64,000 nt of DNA from Wenjunlia tyrosinilytica. Lineage in GTDB: Bacteria > Actinomycetota > Actinomycetes > Streptomycetales > Streptomycetaceae. The stretch lies in NCBI RefSeq assembly GCF_014646055.1, contig NZ_BMMS01000001.1, positions 144,240 to 208,239 on the forward strand, given 5' to 3'. The notes beneath the pieces are model-generated. The model was not told the origin of the DNA. It saw nothing but the letters and a program-made list of their open reading frames with translations, and did not search any database. A program made the translations under genes and the position numbers. Of this stretch, positions 26,856 through 35,089 are shown piece after piece. Position 1 is the stretch's first letter. Every line of letters begins with the position of its first letter.

Positions 26856-28301
26856 ATGTCACACCCACTCGGCCGCACGCCCGGCAAGGTGATCGCGGTC
26901 CACCTCAACTACCGCAGCCGGGCCAGGGAACGCGGCCGCGTCCCCGACCAGCCGTCGTACTTCCTCAAGCCGCCGACCTCGCTGGCCGGGACGGGAGAGC
27001 CGCTCCTTCGGCCGCGCGGCTGCGAACTCCTGGCCTTCGAGGGCGAGGTCGCGCTGGTCATCGGCCGCCGTGCCCACCGGGTCGATCCGGCCGACGGTTG
27101 GTCGTACGTCCACTGGGTGACGGCGGCGAACGACGCGGGCGTGTACGACCTGCGGTACGCGGACCGGGGGTCCAACCTGCGGTCCAAGGGCGCCGACGGG
27201 TTCACCCCGATCGGGCCGCGCCTGCTGGACGCCCGCCGACTGGACCCGGGCGCACTGCGGTTGCGTACCTGGGTCAACGGGGAGGTGGTGCAGGACGACA
27301 CCACCGACACCCTGCTGTTCCCCTTCGCGGAGCTGGTCGCCGATCTGTCGCGGCTGGTCACACTGGAGCCGGGGGATGTGATCCTGACCGGCACGCCGGC
27401 CGGAGCCTCGGTCGTCTCACCCGGTGACGTGGTCGAAGTCGAGGCCGTATCGGGCGAGTTGAGCACCGGCCGCCTGCGCACCCCGATCGCGGACGCCGAC
27501 CACGATCTGGAGACGTGGGGCGCGATGCCGAAGGCCGGTTCGGCCGAACGTGCCGCCGCCTGGGGCGCGGCGTTCGTCCCCGAGGCCCTGCTCGACAAGG
27601 GCATCGAGGAGGGCTTGCGCGGCGTGGCGGTCGCCACGCTCAGTGCTCAGCTGCGCAAACGGTCCCTGCCGCACATGAGCATCGACGGTGTACGCCCGAC
27701 CCGGCCCGGCGACACGATGGTGGGCGTCGCGCACACCCTGCGCTATCTGCCGCTGCGCGAGGACTTGTTCCAGCGGTACGGCAACGGCATGAACGCCCAG
27801 AAGCGGGCTGTCGAGGAGCTGCGCCCCGGCCATGTCCTGGTGATGGACGCCCGCCGGGACACCAGCGCGGGCACACTCGGCGACATTCTCGCCCTGCGCG
27901 CGCTGCGGCGCGGCGCGGTCGGCGTCGTCACCGACGGGGCGGTGCGGGACAGCGCCACCGTCGCCGCTCTCGGCCTGCCGGTCTACCACGCGGGCGCCCA
28001 CCCGTCGGTGCTCGGCCGCCGCCATGTCCCCTGGGACACCGGCATCCCCGTCGCGTGCGGCGGTGCGCTGGTGCAACCCGGCGACCTGCTCGTCGGTGAC
28101 GCGGACGGCGTGGTGGTCGTGCCGCCGGAGCTGGCCGAGGGGCTGATCGCCGACTGCGTCGAACAGGAGCGGCAGGAGCGGTTCATCACCGAGAAGGTAC
28201 GCGCCGGACAGAGCATCGACGGCCTCTACCCGCTCGGTCCCCAGTGGCGCGCGGCGTACGCGAAGTGGTGCGACAGCGACAGCGAAGGAGACCAGCCATG
28301 A
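26856..28301 (+). CDS. Fusion of fumarylacetoacetate-hydrolase-like (HpaG type) and RraA-like aldolase domains
   Basis: 481 residues, two enzymes in one chain. Residues about 10-215 are a FAH-fold domain: KVIAVHLNYRSRA, YFLKPPTSL, FEGEVALVIGRRA (metal-binding Glu), VTAANDAGVYDLR, LTGTPAGASVVSPGDVVEVE. In homoprotocatechuate pathways this fold (HpaG) decarboxylates or isomerises the ring-fission diacid. Residues about 255-460 are an RraA/HMG-aldolase-like domain: GVAHTLRYLPL, TLGDILALRALRRGAVG, VTDGAVRDS with the Arg-Asp pair of class II pyruvate aldolases, then WDTGIPVACGGALVQPGDLLVGD and DGVVVVPPELA. The intact R-D pair suggests the second half is a working aldolase or decarboxylase, not an RNase E inhibitor. 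Stop overlaps the next ATG (ATGA). Confidence 0.88.
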   Translation: MSHPLGRTPGKVIAVHLNYRSRARERGRVPDQPSYFLKPPTSLAGTGEPLLRPRGCELLAFEGEVALVIGRRAHRVDPADGWSYVHWVTAANDAGVYDLRYADRGSNLRSKGADGFTPIGPRLLDARRLDPGALRLRTWVNGEVVQDDTTDTLLFPFAELVADLSRLVTLEPGDVILTGTPAGASVVSPGDVVEVEAVSGELSTGRLRTPIADADHDLETWGAMPKAGSAERAAAWGAAFVPEALLDKGIEEGLRGVAVATLSAQLRKRSLPHMSIDGVRPTRPGDTMVGVAHTLRYLPLREDLFQRYGNGMNAQKRAVEELRPGHVLVMDARRDTSAGTLGDILALRALRRGAVGVVTDGAVRDSATVAALGLPVYHAGAHPSVLGRRHVPWDTGIPVACGGALVQPGDLLVGDADGVVVVPPELAEGLIADCVEQERQERFITEKVRAGQSIDGLYPLGPQWRAAYAKWCDSDSEGDQP

Positions 28302-29218
28302 AGTTCCGCAGTGATCCGTCCTCCATCCGGGGTTCCATCGCGCCGGTGGTCACCCCCTTCACGGCCGACGGAGCCGTCGACCACGATTCGCTCCGCGTCC
28401 TGATCCGCTTCCAGCTGGAGTCCGGCTCGCACGGTGTCTCCCTCGGTGGCTCGACCGGTGAGCCGAGCGCGCAGAGCCCGGTCGAGCGGATCGCGGCCAT
28501 GGAGGTGGCCGCCGAGGAGATCGCCGACCGGGTGCCGTTCCTGCCCGGCACCGGCTCGCACAAGCTCGACGAGACTCTGGAGATCACAGCCGCCGCCCGG
28601 GAGCTCGGCGCCGACGCTGCCCTGGTCATCACCCCGTACTACGCGCGCCCCACCCAGGAGGCGCTGTACCAGTGGTACGCCACGGTGGCCCGGGAGTTCC
28701 CCGACCTGCCGATCGTCGCCTACAACGTCCCCTCCCGCACGGCCGTCGACATCGCGCCCGACACCGTGAAGCGCCTGTTCACGGACTTCGACAACTTCGT
28801 CGGGGTCAAGGAGACGACGAAGGACTTCGAGCACTTCTCCCGGGTGCTGCACGCCTGCGGGCGGGAGTTGCTGGTGTGGTCGGGTATCGAGCTGCTGTGC
28901 CTTCCGCTGCTCGCGCTGGGCGGCGCGGGCTTCGTCAGCGCCGTGGCCAACCTGGCGCCGAAGGCGGTGGCCCGGGTGTACGAGCTGTGGGAGGCCGGTG
29001 ACGCCGATGCCGCCCGCGACCTCCACTACCGCCTCCACCCCTTGGTCGACCTTCTCTTCGTGGAGACGAACCCGGCCCCGGTGAAGTGGGTCCTGGCCCA
29101 GCAGGGCCGTATCTCCTCCGACGCCGTGCGCCCACCGCTGGTACGGCCCACGGACACTTCGCTGACGCGCGTCCGCGCCCTGCTGGCGGAGGGCGGCGAC
29201 CTCACCGCCCAGATCTGA
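28298..29218 (+). CDS. DapA/NAL-superfamily lyase (class I aldolase)
   Basis: 306 residues. PVVTPFTADGAVDHDSL, GGSTGEPSAQSPVER (carboxylate-binding loop), PYYARPTQEAL, VAYNVPSRT (catalytic Tyr) and FVGVKETTKDF, whose Lys would form the Schiff base with pyruvate. The family includes dihydrodipicolinate synthase, N-acetylneuraminate lyase and several catabolic aldolases. Here, coupled to the FAH-RraA gene and followed by HpaE- and HpaD-like genes, the likely role is retro-aldol release of pyruvate (succinic semialdehyde as the other product) late in the pathway, replacing HpaI. Lysine biosynthesis is unlikely in this setting. Confidence 0.85.
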   Translation: MKFRSDPSSIRGSIAPVVTPFTADGAVDHDSLRVLIRFQLESGSHGVSLGGSTGEPSAQSPVERIAAMEVAAEEIADRVPFLPGTGSHKLDETLEITAAARELGADAALVITPYYARPTQEALYQWYATVAREFPDLPIVAYNVPSRTAVDIAPDTVKRLFTDFDNFVGVKETTKDFEHFSRVLHACGRELLVWSGIELLCLPLLALGGAGFVSAVANLAPKAVARVYELWEAGDADAARDLHYRLHPLVDLLFVETNPAPVKWVLAQQGRISSDAVRPPLVRPTDTSLTRVRALLAEGGDLTAQI

Positions 29219-29349
29219 CCCCCGGCCACCGGCCCGCGCGGGACGCCACGACCCGACGCCGCGACCCGACCCCGCCACCTCGACGCCGCCACCCGACGCC
29301 GCCGTTCCGCAGCGGCCGCGACGCCGCCCGCACCAGAAAGAGGATTCCG

Positions 29350-30840
29350 ATGTCACCCACCTGCCCCGACGGACTGCCTCGGGCGATCCGCCACTGGATC
29401 GGCGGCGCAGCAGCCGACAGCGCGGACGGCTGCACCTTCGAGGTCACCGATCCCGTCTCCAACACCCCCTACGCCCATGCCGCCGCAGGCGGCAGGCCGG
29501 ACGTCGACCGGGCGGTGGCCGCCGCCCGGTCGGCCTTCCCCGCCTGGTCGGCGCTCGGCAACCGCGCCCGCGCCACCGTCCTGACCCGGATCGCGGACGG
29601 CATCGAGGCGCGCGAGGAGCGGCTGGCCGCCTTCGAGTCGTACGACTCCGGGCTGCCGATCACCCAGGCGCGCGGCCAGGCCCGCCGCGCCGCCGAGAAC
29701 TTCCGTTACTTCGCGGACGTCGTCGTCGCCCTTGGCGAGGAGGCGTTCCGGCAGGGCCAGGAGCAGTTCAGCTATGTCGTGCGCACCCCCATCGGGGTGG
29801 CCGGGCTGATCACCCCGTGGAACACCCCGTTCATGCTGGAGAGCTGGAAGCTCGCGCCCGCCCTCGCCTCCGGCTGCACGCTCGTCCTCAAGCCCGCCGA
29901 GTGGACCCCTCTGTCCGCGAGCCTGTGGCCGGAGATCCTCACCGAGGCGGGGGTGCCCGCGGGGGTCGTCAACATCGTGCACGGCATCGGCGAGGAGGCC
30001 GGGCAGGCGCTGGTCGACCATCCGGACGTGCCGCTGATCTCCTTCACCGGGTCCACCGACACCGGCCGCCACATCGCCCGCAGCAGTGCCCAGCACCTCA
30101 AGACGCTGTCCATGGAGCTCGGCGGCAAGTCCCCGGTCGTCGTCTTCGCCGACGCCGACCTCGAAACCGCCCTGGACTCCGTTGTCTTCGGTGTGTTCTC
30201 CCTCAACGGCGAGCGCTGCACCGCCGGTTCCCGCGTCCTGGTCGAGCGGCCGCTGTACGAGGAGTTCAGCCGCCGCCTCGCCGAGCGCGCCAAGCGTGTC
30301 ACGGTGGGCCCGCCGTCCGACCCGGCCACCGAGGTCGGAGCTCTCGTCCACCCCGAGCACTACGCCCGCGTCCTGGACTATGTGGACATCGGCCGCAAGG
30401 AGGGCCGCCTCGTCGCGGGCGGCACCCGCCCCGCCCACCTGCCCGAGGGCAACTACCTTCAGCCGACCGTCTTCGCCGACGTGCCGCCCGACGCCCGGAT
30501 CTTCCAGGAGGAGATCTTCGGCCCGGTCGTCGCCGTCGCTCCCTTCGACAACGAGTCCGAGGCCGTCGAGCTGGCCAACGCCACTCAGTACGGTCTGGCC
30601 GCGTACGTCTGGACCTCGGACCTGAGGCGCGGTCACCGCGTCGCGCACGCCGTCGAGTCCGGCATGGTCTGGATCAACTCCCACAACGTACGCGACCTGC
30701 GCACCCCCTTCGGCGGCGTCAAGGCGTCCGGCGTCGGCCGGGAGGGCGGCGCGCACAGCGTCGACTTCTACACCGAGTCCAAGATCGTGCACGTCGCACT
30801 CGGCGAGGTGCGCACTCCTCGCTTCGGAGGCAAGCGATGA
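29350..30840 (+). CDS. hpaE: 5-carboxymethyl-2-hydroxymuconate-semialdehyde dehydrogenase-like
   Basis: 496 residues, NAD-dependent aldehyde dehydrogenase. LITPWNTPF, SFTGSTDTGRHIARSS, TLSMELGGKSP with the general-base Glu, GERCTAGSRVLV with the nucleophilic Cys, and EEIFGPVVAV are all present. Sequence flavour and the direct coupling (ATGA overlap) to an HpaD-like dioxygenase point to oxidation of the semialdehyde made by ring cleavage. AGAGGA precedes ATG 29350. A 131-bp gap separates it from the lyase gene; that gap is made of degenerate CGACGCCGC / GACCCGAC words and holds no gene, but may contain a second promoter. Confidence 0.88.
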   Translation: MSPTCPDGLPRAIRHWIGGAAADSADGCTFEVTDPVSNTPYAHAAAGGRPDVDRAVAAARSAFPAWSALGNRARATVLTRIADGIEAREERLAAFESYDSGLPITQARGQARRAAENFRYFADVVVALGEEAFRQGQEQFSYVVRTPIGVAGLITPWNTPFMLESWKLAPALASGCTLVLKPAEWTPLSASLWPEILTEAGVPAGVVNIVHGIGEEAGQALVDHPDVPLISFTGSTDTGRHIARSSAQHLKTLSMELGGKSPVVVFADADLETALDSVVFGVFSLNGERCTAGSRVLVERPLYEEFSRRLAERAKRVTVGPPSDPATEVGALVHPEHYARVLDYVDIGRKEGRLVAGGTRPAHLPEGNYLQPTVFADVPPDARIFQEEIFGPVVAVAPFDNESEAVELANATQYGLAAYVWTSDLRRGHRVAHAVESGMVWINSHNVRDLRTPFGGVKASGVGREGGAHSVDFYTESKIVHVALGEVRTPRFGGKR

Positions 30841-31847
30841 CCCCGGCTCCCGCACCCGCACCCGATGTCGTCCGCTCCGCCTACGCCCAGCTCGTCGTCA
30901 CCGATCTGGCCAAGGCCCGTTGGTTCTGGGCCGACATGCTCGGCTTCCATGTCCAGTACGAGGCTCCCGGAATCATCTGCCTTCGCGGCAGCGACGAACT
31001 CACCCACCACTCGGTGGTGCTGCGCGAGGGCGAGGCCGCCGCCCTCGACCACATCGCCTACCGCGTCCGCACCCCCGCAGACCTGGACAGGGCCGAGCGG
31101 TTCTTCCACCGCCTCGACCGCCCCGTCCGCCGTGTTCCCCGCGGCGAGGGCACACCGGGTGTCGGCGACGCGGTCCGCGTCGTCGACCCGCTCGGCTTCC
31201 CCGTCGAGTTCTTCCACGACATCGACCGCGCCGAACGCCTCATCCAGCGCTACGACCTGCGTCGCGGCGCCGAGGTGGCACGCCTGGACCACTTCAACAT
31301 CTGCACCCCCGACATCCCGGCCGCCTACGCCCACTACCGGTCCCTCGGATTCGGATGCTCCGAGACCATCGAGGGCGACGAACACGAGCTCTACGCGGCC
31401 TGGATGTACCGCAAGCAGACCGTCCACGACGTCGCCTTCACCGGCGGCGCCGGACCCCGCCTCCACCACCTCGGGCTGGCCACGCACGAGTCGCACCATG
31501 TCCTGCGCTGCGCCGACCTGTTCGGCTCACTGCGCAAGGAGCACCACATCGAACGCGGCCCCGGCCGGCACGGTGTCTCCAACGCCTTCTATCTGTATCT
31601 GCGCGACCCCGACGGCCATCGCGTGGAGATCTACACCTCCGACTACTACACCGGCGACCCCGGCCACGAGACCTACCGGTGGAACGTCCACGACGACCGC
31701 CGCCGCGACTTCTGGGGCAACGCCGTCATCGAGTCCTGGTACCGCGAGGCCGCCCCGGTCCTGGACCTGGACGGCGAACCCCAGCCCGTCACCGACGCCC
31801 TCCTCGACGAATCCTCCGTCCGGGTCGGGGCCGACGGCCTCGGCTGA
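30837..31847 (+). CDS. hpaD: Homoprotocatechuate (3,4-dihydroxyphenylacetate) 2,3-dioxygenase-like
   Basis: 336 residues, vicinal-oxygen-chelate fold in two halves. The metal ligands of the type I extradiol enzymes fall in LDHFNICTPD (His), LHHLGLATHE (His) and HRVEIYTSDYYTGDPGHE (Glu); the last block is very close to the Arthrobacter/Brevibacterium HPCD enzymes as I remember them. It cleaves the catechol ring next to the hydroxyl groups, giving the semialdehyde oxidised by the preceding dehydrogenase. GGAGG lies 6 nt before ATG 30837, which overlaps the stop of hpaE. Last gene of the operon; no separate hydratase (HpaH) or tautomerase (HpaF) gene follows. Confidence 0.88.
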   Translation: MTPAPAPAPDVVRSAYAQLVVTDLAKARWFWADMLGFHVQYEAPGIICLRGSDELTHHSVVLREGEAAALDHIAYRVRTPADLDRAERFFHRLDRPVRRVPRGEGTPGVGDAVRVVDPLGFPVEFFHDIDRAERLIQRYDLRRGAEVARLDHFNICTPDIPAAYAHYRSLGFGCSETIEGDEHELYAAWMYRKQTVHDVAFTGGAGPRLHHLGLATHESHHVLRCADLFGSLRKEHHIERGPGRHGVSNAFYLYLRDPDGHRVEIYTSDYYTGDPGHETYRWNVHDDRRRDFWGNAVIESWYREAAPVLDLDGEPQPVTDALLDESSVRVGADGLG

Positions 31848-31977
31848 CGGCCCCCGACAGATCCCCCGCCCCGCCTCACCGGCCCCGCGCGGCGCCGGTC
31901 ACCGGGGGCCGCCCCCGGTACGCGGGGCGGCCCGCGCCGGGCCGCGACCGGCGGGCGGCCAGGGGCCGGTGAAGCGG

Positions 31978-33141
31978 TCAGCGCAGGTGGGAGGTGTCGT
32001 TGAAGAGTCTCAACGACGCGTTGCCGTCCGCGTAGTACTGCACTGCGGACAATGAGGCCGGGGAGAGCTCCATACGGAACAACGACTCCGGCGGAGCGCC
32101 CAGCGCCAGGCGGATCAGCGTCTTCACCGGGGTGACATGGCTGACCACCAGGACGGTGCGCCCGGCGTGGCGGGCGAGCAGCTTGTCGCGGGAGAGGGCG
32201 ACGCGGCGGGCCACCGACGCGAAGCTCTCACCTCCCGTGGGCGTCGCCTTCGCGGAGGTCAACCAGGCGTTCAAATCGGCCGGGTGACGGTCCTTCACCT
32301 CCGAGAAGCTCAGTCCCTCCCACGCGCCGAAGTCCGTCTCGCGCAGCCCGTCGTCGATACGCACCTCGAGGCCGAGGCGGTCGGCGACGGCCTGCGCGGT
32401 CTGGTGGCAGCGGGCCAGCGGGGAGCTGACCACGGCCTGGATCGTGCCCCGGGCGGCGAGCGCCGCCGCGGTGCGGTCGGCCTGCCAGCGCCCCTTGTCC
32501 GACAGATCGGGGTCGGTGCCGCCGCTGCCGGAGAAGAGCTTCTGCGGGGTGAGGAGGGTCTCGCCGTGGCGCAGCAGGACGAAGGTCGTCGGGGTGCCGA
32601 GGTCGGCGGCGGCCGACCAGCCCGTGGTGGGCGGCGCCGGTTCGCTCTCCTCGTCGGCGGAGGGCTGGGCCGACTCCGCGGCGGGCTGGGCCGACTCCGC
32701 GGCCCTCGACTGCCCCGGCTCCCACTGCCTGCCCGCCTTGCCCGCGTCCATCGCCTCATTGGCGAGGCGGTCCGCGTGCTTGTTCTTCTCGCGCGGGATC
32801 CAGGTGTACCGGACCTGCCCCGGCGGGAAGATGCCCTTGGCCTCCTCGGCGAGCGGGCGCATGTCGGGGTGTTTGATCTTCCAGCGGCCCGACATCTGCT
32901 CCACTACGAGCTTGGAGTCCATCCGCGCCTCGACCTCGGCGGACGGGTCGATGGCGTGCGCGGCGCGCAGCCCGGCGATCAGTCCGCGGTACTCGGCGAC
33001 GTTGTTGGTGGCGACGCCCAGGTACTCGGCGGCCTCGGCCAGTACCTGGCCGTCGGACGCGTCCCGCACCACGGTGCCGTACCCGGCGGGCCCGGGGTTG
33101 CCCCGGGACCCGCCGTCCGCCTCGATGACGAATCTGCGCAT
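31978..33141 (-). CDS. Bifunctional RNase H / histidine-phosphatase protein
   Basis: 387 residues. Residues 1-135 form a type I RNase H: EADGGSRGNPGPAGYG, NNVAEYRGLI, ARMDSKLVVEQM and KNKHADRLAN supply the acidic catalytic residues. After a Glu/Ala/Pro-rich linker, residues 175-387 are a phosphoglycerate-mutase-like acid phosphatase: FVLLRHGET (phosphohistidine), SPLARCHQTAQ, GAWEGL and VVSHVTPVK. The same fusion occurs in mycobacteria (Rv2228c). It removes RNA from RNA-DNA hybrids; the phosphatase is probably an alpha-ribazole-phosphatase-type enzyme. Start overlaps the stop of the zinc-ribbon gene (TGATG), forming a three-gene operon. Confidence 0.93.
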   Translation of the reverse strand: MRRFVIEADGGSRGNPGPAGYGTVVRDASDGQVLAEAAEYLGVATNNVAEYRGLIAGLRAAHAIDPSAEVEARMDSKLVVEQMSGRWKIKHPDMRPLAEEAKGIFPPGQVRYTWIPREKNKHADRLANEAMDAGKAGRQWEPGQSRAAESAQPAAESAQPSADEESEPAPPTTGWSAAADLGTPTTFVLLRHGETLLTPQKLFSGSGGTDPDLSDKGRWQADRTAAALAARGTIQAVVSSPLARCHQTAQAVADRLGLEVRIDDGLRETDFGAWEGLSFSEVKDRHPADLNAWLTSAKATPTGGESFASVARRVALSRDKLLARHAGRTVLVVSHVTPVKTLIRLALGAPPESLFRMELSPASLSAVQYYADGNASLRLFNDTSHLR

Positions 33142-33884
33142 CAGATGCCGGAGTCGGGGGTGCGGACGAGGATGCGGCGGCAGTTCTCGCACCGCACCAC
33201 GGTGTCGGGGGCGGCTGCCCTGACCTCGTTGAGCTCCGTCACTCCGAGCTCGAGGCGGCAGCCCTCGCAGCGGCGCTGGTACAGCCGGGCCGCGGCGACG
33301 CCGCCCGCCTGGTCGCGCAGCTTCTCGTAGAGCTTGAGGAGGTCGGCCGGGATGGCACCGACGAGGACCTCGCGCTCCTTGGTGAGCGAGGCGATCTCGG
33401 TGTCGATCTCCTCGGAGGCGGCGGCCCGGCGGCCCTCGGCCTCGGCGGTCTTGCCCTCGAGGGACTCCAGGCGCTGGGTGAGTTCGACAGCGCGCGCCTG
33501 GGTGGACTCGCGGCGTTCCATGACCTCCAGGACGACGTCCTCGAGGTCGGCCTGGCGCTTGGCGAGGGAGGCGATCTCGCGCTGGAGGTTCTCCAGGTCC
33601 TTGGGCGAGGAGACCGCGCCCGAGTCCAGGCGCTGCTGGTCGCGGACGGCGCGGGTGCGCACCTGGTCCACGTCCTGCTCGGCCTTGGTCTGCTCGCGGG
33701 CGTTGTCGCTCTCTTCGGTCTGGGCGGCGACGAGCAGGTCGCGCAGCTGGGTCACGTCGCCGGTGAGCCGCTCGATCTCGGCGTGCTCGGGGAGGCTGGC
33801 GCGCTTGTGCGCGAGCAGACCGAGGCGCGAGTCGACGGCCTGGAGGTCTAGGAGGCGGATCTGGTCGGCGGGCGCGGCGTTCAG
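33141..33884 (-). CDS. Coiled-coil zinc-ribbon protein (C4-type)
   Basis: 247 residues. Residues 20-190 are a long antiparallel coiled coil (EIERLTGDVTQLRDLL, LENLQREIASLAKRQADLE, ERRESTQARAVELTQRLE). The C terminus is a four-Cys zinc ribbon, RRCEGCRLEL and VRCENCRRIL. Proteins of this type (zf-RING_7, CdsZ-like) are conserved in actinobacteria next to Nif3 and RNase H; the function is still unclear. I place the start at a CTG (33884): it has AGGAG 7 nt upstream and overlaps the Nif3 stop as CTGA, and no ATG/GTG fits the family's N terminus (NAAPADQIRLLDLQ). Confidence 0.88.
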   Translation of the reverse strand: MNAAPADQIRLLDLQAVDSRLGLLAHKRASLPEHAEIERLTGDVTQLRDLLVAAQTEESDNAREQTKAEQDVDQVRTRAVRDQQRLDSGAVSSPKDLENLQREIASLAKRQADLEDVVLEVMERRESTQARAVELTQRLESLEGKTAEAEGRRAAASEEIDTEIASLTKEREVLVGAIPADLLKLYEKLRDQAGGVAAARLYQRRCEGCRLELGVTELNEVRAAAPDTVVRCENCRRILVRTPDSGI

Positions 33885-34858
33885 CTTGGGGCTCCTGGGC
33901 TGCTGGTCGGGACAGAGGTCTGTTCGTGTGCCGCGGGGGACGGGGCGGCGGGGGACGGGGCGGCGGCGGAGTGTGCGGCTGGGGACGGTGCGGCGGTGGG
34001 CTCGGCCGGCTCGTCGGCTTCGGCGTGGGCGTGCACGGTCCACGGGTCGGTGACCTGGCGGGAGACATGGGTGCGCAGGGCCCAGCCGTGCCGGTCGGAG
34101 ATCTCGTCGAGCTGGGCGGCTGCCTGCTCGCACCAAGGCCATTCGGTCGCCCAGTGGGCGGCGTCGACGAGGGACGGCCTGCCGTCGCGGAAGCGGCCGG
34201 CCTGCTGGGCCTCGGAGGCGGGGTGGTGGCGCAGGTCGGCGGTGAGGAACGCGTCCACGCCCGCCGCGCGCACCTGGTCGAACAGGCTGTCGCCGGAGCC
34301 TCCGCTGACGGCGACCGTGCGCAGCACCTGGTCGGGGTCGCCCGCGACCCGGATGCCGGTGGCCGTGCGCGGCAGGGCCCTCGCGGCGAGGTCGGCGAAC
34401 TCCCGGAGCGTGATCGGCTGCCGCAGCTCGCAGACGCGCCCGAGGCCACGGCGTCCCGCGGGATCGGTCGGGTCGGGCACGAGCGGCCCGGTCACCTCGA
34501 GGTCGAGGGCTCCGGCGAGGGCGTCGGAGACACCGGGGTCGGCGGTGTCGGCGTTGGTGTGGGCGACGTGCAGCGCCACATCGTTCTTGATGAGCGTGTG
34601 CACGACACGGCCCTTGAACGAGTCGGCGGCCACCGTCGTGGTGCCCCTCAGATAGAGGGGGTGGTGGGTGACCAGCAGATTCGCCCCGATGCGCACGGCC
34701 TCCTCGGCGACCTCCTGCACGGGGTCGACGGCGAAGAGCACCCGGGTGACCTCGGCGTCCGGTTCCCCGCAGACGAGGCCGACGGCGTCCCACTGCTCGG
34801 CCCGCTGAGGTGGCCAGAGAGCTTCGAGGACGTCGATGACGTCGGACAGTGTGGGCAC
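33881..34858 (-). CDS. Nif3-like dinuclear metal centre protein
   Basis: 325 residues. LSDVIDVLEALWPPQRAEQWDAVGL is the family N terminus; LLVTHHPLYLRG (His pair), VHTLIKNDVALHVAHTNAD and, near the end, FLTADLRHHPASEA with the second metal-binding set are present. These toroidal hexamers hold two metals and are annotated as GTP cyclohydrolase 1 type 2 homologues; physiological reaction uncertain. The last 55 residues are an Ala/Pro/Ser-rich tail (SPAAHSAAAPSPAAPSPAA) not needed for the fold. First gene of the operon Nif3, zinc ribbon, RNase H. Confidence 0.92.
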   Translation of the reverse strand: MPTLSDVIDVLEALWPPQRAEQWDAVGLVCGEPDAEVTRVLFAVDPVQEVAEEAVRIGANLLVTHHPLYLRGTTTVAADSFKGRVVHTLIKNDVALHVAHTNADTADPGVSDALAGALDLEVTGPLVPDPTDPAGRRGLGRVCELRQPITLREFADLAARALPRTATGIRVAGDPDQVLRTVAVSGGSGDSLFDQVRAAGVDAFLTADLRHHPASEAQQAGRFRDGRPSLVDAAHWATEWPWCEQAAAQLDEISDRHGWALRTHVSRQVTDPWTVHAHAEADEPAEPTAAPSPAAHSAAAPSPAAPSPAAHEQTSVPTSSPGAPS

Positions 34859-35089
34859 GCTCAGAGGCTACCTTGCGTACCCGCCCCGGCCACAGCCAAG
34901 ACAGCCGGCGGCAGCGCACCCACGGCGGTCCCCGTCCCTCGGACGGCGCCGCACGCGGCCCGGGCCAGCACATCCGTCCCGCGTTTCCCAGCGGATCCGG
35001 GCCATCGCCACCCTTATGTGTGAAGCCCCTGAACTCGCGTTGTTCGCCCAGGAATGCGAAAACTAGCGTCGGTCCTGGAGGTGACCGAA

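Noticed and set aside
28298..29218. True dihydrodipicolinate synthase for lysine biosynthesis
   Set aside because: Translationally coupled to catabolic genes between a FAH-RraA fusion and hpaE; no lysine or diaminopimelate genes nearby.
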